Notes under the pieces: generated by a model
The model's database searches: none
What the model was told of the DNA's origin: nothing
What the model saw: only the letters and a program-made list of their open reading frames with translations
Shown: positions 25,025-32,959 of the stretch, piece by piece
How positions within the stretch are numbered: position 1 is the first letter of the stretch
Layout of the letters: every line of letters starts with the position of its first letter
Position numbers and translations under genes: made by a program
Source: PALSA-1006 sp964532405
GTDB lineage: Bacteria > Pseudomonadota > Gammaproteobacteria > Burkholderiales > Gallionellaceae
Direction of reading: 5' to 3'
DNA: 41,617 nt
Assembly (NCBI GenBank): GCA_964532405.1
Contig: CAZHIC010000020.1
Coordinates: forward strand, 1-41,617

Positions 25025-27148
25025 ATGAGAAACAACCAACCAGTGAGCAATATCGAATACCTGTTGAAAGACGGCGTATTCATCGTGTCGCGCACCGATA
25101 CGCGCGGCATGATCACCTCCTGCAATAAAGATTTTATTGAAGCGAGCGGCTATGCGGAAGAAGAGCTTATCGGGCAACCGCAGAATATTTTGCGCCACCC
25201 CGATATGCCGGTGGAGGCGTTCGCCGATCTGTGGAACACGCTGAAGAGCGGAGAGCCGTGGCAGGGTCTGGTCAAGAACCGGCGCAAGGACGGCAGCTAT
25301 TACTGGGTATCGGCAGAGGTCAGCCCGGTATTGAAAAACGATCAGTGCACAGGCTATGTGTCGGTGCGCACCAAGCCTGCGCGTGCGGAGGTCGAAGCGG
25401 CAGATGCCTTATACCGCAAGTTCCGCGAAGGCCATCAGGGCAATTGGGAGATATATCACGGACAGGCACGCAAGCGCCCGAACGGGTGGAACAAGTTCAT
25501 TCCGCAACGCCTGGCGCCGCGTTTGTGGCTGGCGTTTGGCGTGTTGTTGTTCGCCTTGTTGTTTGATGGGGGTCAGGGCTATTTGGCGCTGAAACATGCC
25601 AACGAAGCGTTCTCCGATGTGGCAAATCGGCGCGTGTATTTGGCGACGCAAATTTATCAGATACGCGAACATGCCACCAGCACGCGCGCGCAAATCCTGT
25701 TGGGTTTGCAGCATAATCCCGCATCGCGCACGGCCCAGATGCACGACCACCCGCTTACCCGGCATCTGGAAGCAATTGATGAAAATTTGGTGACGCTACA
25801 ACACGCTCTGGAAGAGTATGCAACGTATGTGCATAACGCTATGGATACGCAGCGTTATGCCGAAATAAAAGCCGCGTTTGAAGCTTACCGTACCGAGGCT
25901 GCGCTTCCCGCCCGCAACGCTCTGGCAGAAGGCCGCTTTGAAGAGGCGGAAAAAATCCTCGTCAACAAAGTGCTGCCGATGATGGCGGATTTGACGGAAA
26001 AAGTGGATACGCAAGCGACCTATGCCTTGGCGGGCGTGCAAAAAACGTCGCTAGAAATTAACGAAGAGACGGATCGTTCTACCCAAATGTTGCTGATCTC
26101 GATTATCGCCAGCATGGTGTTCATGCTGGTGTACAGCCAACGTCTGATACGCGGCCTGACCGGGACGGCGCACGAACTGCGCGATGTGATGGTGCGTGCC
26201 GTGGCACAGGGCGACTTGAGCTTGCGCGCACCCAAAACCAACCGCAAAGACGAAATGGGCGAGATCGCCAATGCCTTCAACCAGCTGATCATCAATGTCG
26301 GCGCCAGCATGTACGACGTGAAACACGGCTCGATCGAGATGCAGGCTGCCGCCAAAATGCTGGCAGGCTCAGCTGATGAAATAAACCACAGTTCGCAGGC
26401 GCAGAACGAATCGGCCGCTTCCACGGCGGCGGCAGTGGAAGAAGTGACGGTGAGTATCGGCATGGTGGCGGAGAATGCTGCCGAAGTCGGTCGTCAGGCA
26501 AAAGAGAGTGCCGATCTGACGCGCGAGGGCAATCGCAATGCCAACGCGATGGTGGCGGAGATCAACAGCATCGAACAGGTGATGCGCCAGGTGGAGCAAT
26601 CGGTACACGAGTTCATCGAGCGCGCCCACACCATCACCGGCATGACGCAGCAGGTGAAAGACATCGCCGACCAAACTAATTTGCTGGCCTTGAATGCGGC
26701 CATCGAAGCGGCGCGCGCGGGTGAACAGGGACGCGGTTTCGCGGTGGTGGCGGATGAAGTGCGCAAGTTGGCAGAGAAGTCCGCACACTCGGCGAACGAG
26801 ATCGACCGCATCACCCGCGAGCTGGATGCGCAGTCCGGGCAAGTGGAAAAATCTATCGAGCAAGGCGTGCGCTCTATCCAAGCCACGCAAAAAAATGTGC
26901 AGCAAGTGTCGAGCTTGTTATTGCAGGCAGGCGATGCGGTGGAGCGCGCCACCACCGGCGTGGGCGATATTGTCCACTCGGTGCAGGAGCAGAAAGCGGC
27001 GACGGACAGCATCGCCCACCACATCGAAGGCATAGCGCAGATGGCGGAAAAGAATCACGTTGCCGTAGCGGGCGCACGCGAAAGCATCACGATGCTGGAG
27101 GCGCTGTCGCATCAACTGAGGCAGTCGTCGGAGCAGTTTAAGATTTAG
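25025..27148 (+). CDS. Aer-like PAS energy-taxis receptor with added periplasmic domain
   Basis: This is a 707-residue receptor. The N-terminal PAS domain closely follows E. coli Aer, which binds FAD to sense redox or energy state: SGYAEEELIGQPQNILRHPD, GEPWQGLVKNRRKDGSYYWV. It differs from Aer in having two membrane segments (about 165-185 and 350-370) enclosing a 160-residue helical periplasmic domain. That domain is related to the 4HB sensor of the preceding receptor (AQILLGLQHNPAS, HDHPLTRHLEAI). HAMP and a signalling domain follow; it ends FKI. Cytoplasmic redox and periplasmic inputs may thus be combined. The frame opens at 24854 inside a repeat; ATG 25025 restores the Aer-like N-terminus (MRNNQPVSNIEY). 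Confidence 0.92.
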   Translation: MRNNQPVSNIEYLLKDGVFIVSRTDTRGMITSCNKDFIEASGYAEEELIGQPQNILRHPDMPVEAFADLWNTLKSGEPWQGLVKNRRKDGSYYWVSAEVSPVLKNDQCTGYVSVRTKPARAEVEAADALYRKFREGHQGNWEIYHGQARKRPNGWNKFIPQRLAPRLWLAFGVLLFALLFDGGQGYLALKHANEAFSDVANRRVYLATQIYQIREHATSTRAQILLGLQHNPASRTAQMHDHPLTRHLEAIDENLVTLQHALEEYATYVHNAMDTQRYAEIKAAFEAYRTEAALPARNALAEGRFEEAEKILVNKVLPMMADLTEKVDTQATYALAGVQKTSLEINEETDRSTQMLLISIIASMVFMLVYSQRLIRGLTGTAHELRDVMVRAVAQGDLSLRAPKTNRKDEMGEIANAFNQLIINVGASMYDVKHGSIEMQAAAKMLAGSADEINHSSQAQNESAASTAAAVEEVTVSIGMVAENAAEVGRQAKESADLTREGNRNANAMVAEINSIEQVMRQVEQSVHEFIERAHTITGMTQQVKDIADQTNLLALNAAIEAARAGEQGRGFAVVADEVRKLAEKSAHSANEIDRITRELDAQSGQVEKSIEQGVRSIQATQKNVQQVSSLLLQAGDAVERATTGVGDIVHSVQEQKAATDSIAHHIEGIAQMAEKNHVAVAGARESITMLEALSHQLRQSSEQFKI

Positions 27149-27157
27149 GGTTTAGTT

Positions 27158-27280
27158 CCCCTCGCCCGCTTGCGGGAGAGGGAGGAGCGAAGCGGAGGGA
27201 GAGGGTATGTGGCACAGCAATAAGTCACATCGAAGCACCACCCTCTCCCCCAGCCCCTCTCCCGCAAGCGGGCGAGGGGA
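27158..27280. repeat. family A repeat, copy 3
   Basis: Arms CCCCTCGCCCGCTTGCGGGA and CCCGCAAGCGGGCGAGGGGA enclose a core with GGCACAGCAATAAG, shared with copies 5 and 6 (GGCAYAGCAAYAA). It lies between the Aer-like gene and cheV. Confidence 0.85.
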
Positions 27281-27331
27281 GCAAAAGAAAATGTGTTGAG
27301 TTGATTTTGGAAGTTTAGACAGGAGGGCATG

Positions 27332-28279
27332 ATGTCCGATTTATTAAAGAATATTGATGCGCGCACCAAGCTGGCGGGGAACAACAAGCTGGAGATTCTG
27401 ATGTTCACTCTCGGCTTGGATAACCGCAGCAACCGGCGCGAGACCTACGGTATTAACGTGTTCAAGGTGCGCGAAGTGATGCGCGTGCCCGAGATCACCC
27501 AGTCGCCCGATATGCCGAATGCGGTAGAGGGTATGGTGAGTCTGCGCGGGGTGCTGGTGCCGGTGATCGACCTCGCCAAATATGTCGGCGTGCAGTGCGA
27601 CTTGAAGCCCTCCATTATGATCGTGACCGAATACAACGGGCATACCCAGGGCTTTCTGGTCGAAGCGGTGGATACCATTCTGCGTCTGGACTGGTCGTCG
27701 ATGCGCGTGCCTCCCGAGATGCTCAACTCGCAAACGGGCGGTCTGGTCACCGCCGTTACCGAGCTGGCGGACAAGCGTCTGGTGATGATGATGGACGTGG
27801 AAAAAGTACTGGCCGAAACCGGACACTTTGCCGATGAAGATCAGATTTTGAAGAGCGTACAGCCGATCGGGCTGGCCAACCGCACCGTGTTTTTCGCGGA
27901 CGATTCGTCGGTGGCGCGCAAGCAGATCGAAAAAACGCTGGATGCGATGGGGGTGAAATATATCTCCGCCATCAATGGAAACCGCGCTTGGATCGAGTTG
28001 AAGAAGATCGCGGATTATGCCGAGGCGGCACACATTCCGGTTACCGACATGATTCAGGTGATTCTCACCGACGTGGAAATGCCGGAGATGGATGGTTACA
28101 TGCTGACGCGCAAGGTTAAAGAGGACAAGCGCTTTGCCAAAATACCGGTGCTGATGCACTCGTCGCTGTCCAGCGATTCCAACCAGCAGTTGGGCAAAGC
28201 GGTCGGCGTGGATGAATACGTGCCGAAATTTGAACCCCAGAAATTGGCGCAGACGCTCACGCGTTTGCTTACTAAATAG
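27332..28279 (+). CDS. cheV: CheV coupling protein (first)
   Basis: CheV joins a CheW-like domain to a receiver and couples receptors to CheA, with phosphorylation thought to aid adaptation. This 315-residue protein has the CheW-like part at about 1-165 (GINVFKVREVMRV, GMVSLRGVLVPVIDLAKY) and a receiver from about 185 (VFFADDSSVARKQIE; phospho-acceptor Asp in ILTDVEMPEMDGY). Of two adjacent ATGs, the second (27332) is better spaced from AGGAGGG. cheV2 starts 9 bases after its stop. Confidence 0.93.
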   Translation: MSDLLKNIDARTKLAGNNKLEILMFTLGLDNRSNRRETYGINVFKVREVMRVPEITQSPDMPNAVEGMVSLRGVLVPVIDLAKYVGVQCDLKPSIMIVTEYNGHTQGFLVEAVDTILRLDWSSMRVPPEMLNSQTGGLVTAVTELADKRLVMMMDVEKVLAETGHFADEDQILKSVQPIGLANRTVFFADDSSVARKQIEKTLDAMGVKYISAINGNRAWIELKKIADYAEAAHIPVTDMIQVILTDVEMPEMDGYMLTRKVKEDKRFAKIPVLMHSSLSSDSNQQLGKAVGVDEYVPKFEPQKLAQTLTRLLTK

Positions 28280-28288
28280 GAGCCGATC

Positions 28289-29230
28289 ATGTCTTCCACA
28301 GAAATTATGCAAAACGAAGGTAGCGGCGTGTTCGACGCGGTAGATGCCCGCACCAGCTTGGCCGGTTCCAACAAGATGGAAATCCTGTTGTTCTCCATCG
28401 GCTCGAACGAGGTGTTCGGGATCAACGTGTTCAAGGTGAAAGAAGTCACCCGCAACATACGCATCACCAAGACGCCGAATATGCCGCATGGCGTGGATGG
28501 CATCGTGAGTTTGCGCGGCCATGTGATGCCGGTGCTCAATCTGGCTTCGTTCATGGGCTTGGGCAATCCCGCAGAGCAGCAGGTGATGATGGTGGCGGAA
28601 TACAGCCGTCACGTTCTGGGCTTTCTGGTGCGCGATGTGGACCGCATCATCCGCGTGGATTGGAACAAGGTGCGCGCTGCCGAAGGCATGATGAGCGGCA
28701 ATTCGCATCTGATCACGTCGATCACCGAGTTGCCCAATGGCAGTCTTGTTTCCATCCTCGATGTGGAGCAGATCATGGCGACGGCATTCGGCGAAGCGGT
28801 GGTCGGCGCTGTTGAGAAAGTCGAAGGAGGGCATGAAAAGTCCGTCTTTTTCGTAGATGACTCTGCGGTCGCCCGTAAGAAAATAGCCGAACTGTTAGAC
28901 AAGATGGGTGTGAAACACGTTCAGGCGCATAACGGGCTCGAAGGTTGGCAGCGCCTGCAAGGGCTGGCGGAATCGGCGAGCAATACGGGACATGACTTGC
29001 GCGAGCAGATTCAGGTGATATTGGTCGATGCGGAAATGCCGGAGATGGATGGCTATGTGCTGACGCAGCACATCAAAGCCGACCGGCGTTTTGACAACAT
29101 CCCGGTGGTGATGCATTCGTCCTTGTCTTCGGAAGCAAACCGGACGATGGGGACGCGCGTGGGAGTGGATTATTACGTGCCTAAATTTGACGGATTGATG
29201 TTGTCTGAGACGCTCAGACCGTTGTTATAA
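28289..29230 (+). CDS. cheV: CheV coupling protein (second)
   Basis: The 313-residue paralogue of the preceding CheV has a CheW-like domain (INVFKVKEVTRNIRITKTPN, GIVSLRGHVMPVLNLASF) and a receiver (VFFVDDSAVARKKIAELLDK; Asp in ILVDAEMPEMDGY). AGGAG lies 7 bases before the ATG. Tandem cheV genes with no repeat element between them suggest a compact two-gene unit. In this locus they may serve the receptors that lack pentapeptide tethers; that is inference. Confidence 0.93.
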   Translation: MSSTEIMQNEGSGVFDAVDARTSLAGSNKMEILLFSIGSNEVFGINVFKVKEVTRNIRITKTPNMPHGVDGIVSLRGHVMPVLNLASFMGLGNPAEQQVMMVAEYSRHVLGFLVRDVDRIIRVDWNKVRAAEGMMSGNSHLITSITELPNGSLVSILDVEQIMATAFGEAVVGAVEKVEGGHEKSVFFVDDSAVARKKIAELLDKMGVKHVQAHNGLEGWQRLQGLAESASNTGHDLREQIQVILVDAEMPEMDGYVLTQHIKADRRFDNIPVVMHSSLSSEANRTMGTRVGVDYYVPKFDGLMLSETLRPLL

Positions 29231-29234
29231 AAGT

Positions 29235-29339
29235 CCCCTCGCCCGCTTGCGGGAGAGGGAGGAGCGAAGCGGAGGGAGAGGGTGTGTTGTTGAAGATTAC
29301 CCTCTCCCCCGCCCCTCTCCCACAAGTGGGCGAGGGGAG
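29235..29339. repeat. family A repeat, copy 4
   Basis: Arms CCCCTCGCCCGCTTGCGGGA and CCCACAAGTGGGCGAGGGGA with the usual inner words GGAGGGAGAGGGT and ACCCTCTCCCCC. It sits 4 bases after the cheV stop. Confidence 0.85.
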
Positions 29340-29361
29340 ATAAGAAAGATGGGAGGACACC

Positions 29362-29754
29362 GTGGCTGATCCAAATATGAAAATTCTGGTAGTGGATGAT
29401 TTCTCGACGATGCGAAGAATCGTGCGCAATCTGCTCAAGGAATTGGGTTTCGCCAATGTATCCGAGGCGGAGGACGGCGTGGAAGCGCTGAACAAGTTGC
29501 GCAGCGAGGGCAATTTCGAGTTCGTGGTATCGGATTGGAATATGCCGAACATGACAGGCATCGAGTTGCTGCGCGCTATCCGTGCCGATGCGGTGCTCAA
29601 ACATTTGCCGGTATTGATGGTCACGGCGGAAGCAAAGCGCGAGAACATTATCGAAGCGGCGCAGGCGGGAGCTTCCGGTTATGTGGTGAAGCCGTTTACG
29701 GCCGCCACGCTGGACGAGAAGTTGAAAAAAGTATTCTTAACCATGCAGAAGTGA
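29362..29754 (+). CDS. cheY: chemotaxis response regulator CheY (E. coli-like)
   Basis: The single receiver domain of 130 residues is very close to E. coli CheY (VVDDFSTMRRIVRNLLKELG, SDWNMPN with the phospho-acceptor D58, ASGYVVKPFTAATL). CheY-P binds FliM at the motor to reverse rotation. The start is GTG, supported by GGGAGGA and by the MADPNMK N-terminus. It is directly followed by cheZ with 8 bases between. Confidence 0.96.
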   Translation: MADPNMKILVVDDFSTMRRIVRNLLKELGFANVSEAEDGVEALNKLRSEGNFEFVVSDWNMPNMTGIELLRAIRADAVLKHLPVLMVTAEAKRENIIEAAQAGASGYVVKPFTAATLDEKLKKVFLTMQK

Positions 29755-29762
29755 GAGATGCC

Positions 29763-30494
29763 ATGAGTAATGCAAATAATGATTCGGATGATCTGGAAGC
29801 CCTGTTCGACAGCATCGCGGCCAGCGGTAGCGAAGCGCCTGCGGCGGCAGTAGCAGTAAAAATACCTGCGGCTGCGGCAACGGATGCACAGACAGCAAAC
29901 CCGGAGGTGATCAACAAGATCGGCCACATGACGCGTGCTTTGCACGACAGTCTGCGCGAACTCGGTTACGACAAAAATCTGGAAAAAGCAGCCAATGCGA
30001 TTCCCGATGCGCGAGATCGTCTCACCTATATCGCGACCATGACGCAACAGGCGGCGGAGCGCGTGTTGAACGCCACGGAGGCGGCGCAGCCGCTGGTGGA
30101 GAAGATCGAAGGCGAGGCCAAGTATCTGTCCGGCGAATGGCAAAAATTATTCGAGCAGAAGTTGGACGCAGAGCAGTTCAAACAACTGGCGACGCGCACT
30201 CATGCCTATTTGGTGGAAGTGCCCAAGCAGACCAAAGCGACCAACGCTTATCTGACCGAGATCATGATGGCGCAAGACTTCCAGGATCTGACCGGGCAAG
30301 TCATCAAAAAGATCATCGAAGTCACGCAAAACATGGAGCAGCAATTGGTGTCGCTGCTGATCGAAAATGCGCCGCCTTCGGTGAAGATCGACTCCGGGCT
30401 GTTGAACGGGCCGGTCATCAACGCGCAGGGACGCAGCGATGTGGTCACCAGCCAGAAACAAGTGGATGATCTGCTGGATAGCTTGGGGTTCTGA
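29763..30494 (+). CDS. cheZ: CheY-P phosphatase CheZ
   Basis: CheZ dephosphorylates CheY-P. The 243-residue protein contains the catalytic helix MMAQDFQDLTGQVIKK with D175 and Q179 (equivalent to D143 and Q147 of E. coli) and ends with the CheY-binding peptide QVDDLLDSLGF. An upstream extension of the frame runs through cheY in another frame and is not used. ATG 29763 follows GAGAG. It forms the classic cheY-cheZ pair. Confidence 0.95.
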   Translation: MSNANNDSDDLEALFDSIAASGSEAPAAAVAVKIPAAAATDAQTANPEVINKIGHMTRALHDSLRELGYDKNLEKAANAIPDARDRLTYIATMTQQAAERVLNATEAAQPLVEKIEGEAKYLSGEWQKLFEQKLDAEQFKQLATRTHAYLVEVPKQTKATNAYLTEIMMAQDFQDLTGQVIKKIIEVTQNMEQQLVSLLIENAPPSVKIDSGLLNGPVINAQGRSDVVTSQKQVDDLLDSLGF

Positions 30495-30498
30495 TTTG

Positions 30499-30575
30499 GT
30501 AGGGTGGGCACGTTTTGTGCCCACGCGGTAGCGAAGATGATGAACAGCGTGGGCACAAAAAACGTGCCCACCCTA
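30499..30575. repeat. family B repeat, copy 4
   Basis: Arms GTAGGGTGGGCACG and CGTGCCCACCCTAC each carry their own inner hairpin; the core begins GGTAGCGAAGA. It starts 4 bases after the cheZ stop and is followed at once by a family A element. Confidence 0.85.
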
Positions 30576-30590
30576 CGCAAGCTGATTTAT

Positions 30591-30708
30591 CCCCTCTCCC
30601 TTGCAGGGAGAGGGCTAGGGAGAGGGTAGAAACGAGGCATAGCAACAAGCTTCATTGGTGTGCGCGTACCCTCTCCCCCAGCCCCTCTCCCACAAGTGGG
30701 CGAGGGGA
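30591..30708. repeat. family A repeat, copy 5
   Basis: Left arm CCCCTCTCCCTTGCAGGGAG with GGGCTAGGGAGAGGGTA, the same left-arm type as the element holding the DUF559 gene. The right arm is ACCCTCTCCCCCAGCCCC to GGGCGAGGGGA. The core is only about 40 bases long (GGCATAGCAACAAG), the empty counterpart of the DUF559 element. Confidence 0.88.
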
Positions 30709-30753
30709 GCAAGAAGCAGTGTTCGAGATGTAATTGCAACAGCGGTTTTAAAA

Positions 30754-30779
30754 ACATCTCCCGCGAGGGCGCGGGGTGT
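30754..30779 (+). promoter_or_regulatory. GC-rich hairpin in the cheA leader
   Basis: CCCGCG-AGGG-CGCGGG is a perfect stem extended by ACA/TGT, 30 bases before the first cheA. No T-run follows, so it is more likely a leader structure than a terminator. Confidence 0.4.
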
Positions 30780-30808
30780 CGGGCCGCTAGAAATATTGGA
30801 GTTCTAAA

Positions 30809-32689
30809 ATGAACGACTTCACAGGCATGGAAGAGTTGCTGCAGGATTTTCTTCTGGAGGCATCTGATTTGTTGTCCGATGTGGACAGCAAATTGATGGA
30901 GCTGGAAAAAAATCCAAACGATAAAAATACGCTCAACATAATCTTTCGCGGCTTCCACACCATCAAAGGAGGTGCCGGATTCTTGAATGCGAACGAGCTG
31001 GTGACGCTGTGTCACTTGACCGAGAATCTCTTCGATAAATTGCGCAATGCAGAGTTGCAACTCAACTCCGGTTTGCTGGATGTCATCCTGGCGGCAACGG
31101 GTGATGTGCGCTTGATGTTCAATGATCTGGGCAGGGGGGTGCAGCCGCAACGTGCACCACAAGCCGTGTTGAACGCATTGGAAGCCGCGCTGCAAGGCAA
31201 GGAAGTGTCGTTGAGTGCCGCTGCCGCAACGCCTGCCGTGTCCGTTCCTGCAACGCCTCCCGTTTCTACTGCATTGCAAGCTGCCGCGCAGAATGGCCCA
31301 GATTGGAATGCGTTGTATCAAACCTTAGTGGGGGGCGCGCCCGCCGCGCCTGTTGCAGCAGCTCCAGTTGAAGTTGCGCCTGCTCCCGCAGCGAATCCCA
31401 GCGCTGCCGAAATTGATGAAGAAAAGCTCAAGCAGAGCGCCTTCGGTCGCCGTACCGAGGATGTGCCAGGCCGTCCCGCTGCCCCTTCCGCGAATCGGCG
31501 CGAGGCGGAGCCAGCCGCAAAAGATAATACGATACGGGTGGATACTGACCGTCTCGACCAAGTGCTTAACTTGTCGGGCGAGATCGGCCTCACCAAGAAC
31601 CGGCTGACGCATTTGCGCAGCGATATTTTGCAGGGTCGTGCGGATGCGGAGACGCTCAAGTCGCTGGACGAATCGGTGAGCCAGCTCGATATGCTGGTGG
31701 TGAGTTTGCAAAACGCGGTGATGAATACGCGTATGCAGCCTATCGGCCGCTTGTTCAAAAAATATCCGCGCCTAGCGCGCGACCTCGCGCGCCAGTTGGG
31801 CAAAGATGTCGAGTTGGTGCTGTCGGGTGAAGAGACCGAGATCGACAAGACCATGATTGAGGACTTGAACGATCCGCTGGTGCACTTGGTGCGCAACTCG
31901 GTGGATCACGGTGTGGAAAGTGCCGAACAACGCGCCGCAGCGGGCAAGCCTGCCAAGAGCATGGTGTATCTGAGTGCGCGTCAGGAAGGCGATCACATCC
32001 TGATCAGTATCGCCGACGATGGCAAAGGCATGCGCCCCGAAGTGATACGCGGCAAAGCCATCGAAAAAGGCTTGATCACGCTGGAGGCCGCCAGCGCGCT
32101 GAACGAGGCGGAAAGTTTGGATCTGATTTTACTGCCGGGATTCTCCACCAAAGACGAGATTTCCAGCGTGTCCGGTCGCGGTGTCGGCATGGATGTGGTG
32201 AAGACCAATATCAATAAGTTGAACGGCACGATCACGATTGATTCCGAACCCGGTCGCGGTTCCACCTTTACTATTTCCCTGCCACTCACGCTGGCGATTT
32301 TGCCGGTGTTGTTGCTCAAACTCAGCGATCAACCGTTTGCCGTGCCGTTGTCGATGGTGCGCGAAATCATGTCGGTGACACCGGAAGGGCAGCAACTGAT
32401 CTCCGGTCGTCCCACCATGGTGGTGCGCGGCGAAGTGTTGCCCGTAAGGTCGCTGGCGAACTTGATCGGCTGGCCCGAATCGGGCAAGTCCGAAGTCGGT
32501 GTGTTGATGCAAGTCGGCAACCAGAGCTTCATTCTTTCCGCAGACGGTTTCGCCGGTCACGATGATGTGGTAATTAAGTCGCTGGACACATTCCGACCCA
32601 AAGGCGTGGCCGGGGTCACCATGTCGAGCGAAGGCGAGATTGTGCTGATCTTGGATATTAAAGAGTTGCTCGGAGATGGCGGGCATTAA
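30809..32689 (+). CDS. cheA: chemotaxis histidine kinase CheA (first)
   Basis: The 626-residue kinase has an HPt domain with phospho-acceptor H50 in FHTIKGGAGFL and a long Ala/Pro-rich linker (about 130-215). A dimerisation domain (VDTDRLDQVLNLSGEIGL), an ATPase (HLVRNSVDHGVE, ISIADDGKGM, SGRGVGMDVV) and a C-terminal CheW-like domain follow. No clear P2 CheY-binding domain is seen. GGAG precedes the ATG. It is flanked by cheY-cheZ upstream and a receptor-like gene downstream; with the two CheVs it may form a signalling set distinct from the second cheA. Confidence 0.94.
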   Translation: MNDFTGMEELLQDFLLEASDLLSDVDSKLMELEKNPNDKNTLNIIFRGFHTIKGGAGFLNANELVTLCHLTENLFDKLRNAELQLNSGLLDVILAATGDVRLMFNDLGRGVQPQRAPQAVLNALEAALQGKEVSLSAAAATPAVSVPATPPVSTALQAAAQNGPDWNALYQTLVGGAPAAPVAAAPVEVAPAPAANPSAAEIDEEKLKQSAFGRRTEDVPGRPAAPSANRREAEPAAKDNTIRVDTDRLDQVLNLSGEIGLTKNRLTHLRSDILQGRADAETLKSLDESVSQLDMLVVSLQNAVMNTRMQPIGRLFKKYPRLARDLARQLGKDVELVLSGEETEIDKTMIEDLNDPLVHLVRNSVDHGVESAEQRAAAGKPAKSMVYLSARQEGDHILISIADDGKGMRPEVIRGKAIEKGLITLEAASALNEAESLDLILLPGFSTKDEISSVSGRGVGMDVVKTNINKLNGTITIDSEPGRGSTFTISLPLTLAILPVLLLKLSDQPFAVPLSMVREIMSVTPEGQQLISGRPTMVVRGEVLPVRSLANLIGWPESGKSEVGVLMQVGNQSFILSADGFAGHDDVVIKSLDTFRPKGVAGVTMSSEGEIVLILDIKELLGDGGH

Positions 32690-32699
32690 AAATCAGCTG

Positions 32700-32786
32700 T
32701 CCACGAAAGGCTCGAAAAACACGAAATGGGTGTTCGGGTCTATCCGGTTGCTGGATTTATTTCGTGCCTTTCGTGTTTTTCGTGGA
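32700..32786. repeat. family C repeat, copy 3
   Basis: TCCACGAAAGG with AACACGAAA at the left and TTTCGTGCCTTTCGTG to TTCGTGGA at the right. It starts 11 bases after the cheA stop. Confidence 0.8.
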
Positions 32787-32813
32787 CTGGTTTGATTGTC
32801 GTTTTAGCAGTGC

Positions 32814-32897
32814 GTAGGGTGGGCACGCTTCTGTGCCCACGCGGATAACAGGGTAAATACCGCGTGGGCAAACGAAGAAGCCGTTTACCCACCCTAC
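32814..32897. repeat. family B repeat, copy 5
   Basis: Arms GTAGGGTGGGCACG and GTTTACCCACCCTAC (partly diverged) enclose GGATAACAGGGTAAATACC. A short GC-rich hairpin (CCCCCCTGCATGGGGGAGGG) follows at about 32904-32923. Confidence 0.8.
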
Positions 32898-32959
32898 GCC
32901 CAGCCCCCCTGCATGGGGGAGGGAAGAAAAACAAGGCAGCATAGTGAAGCGAGGTCATC

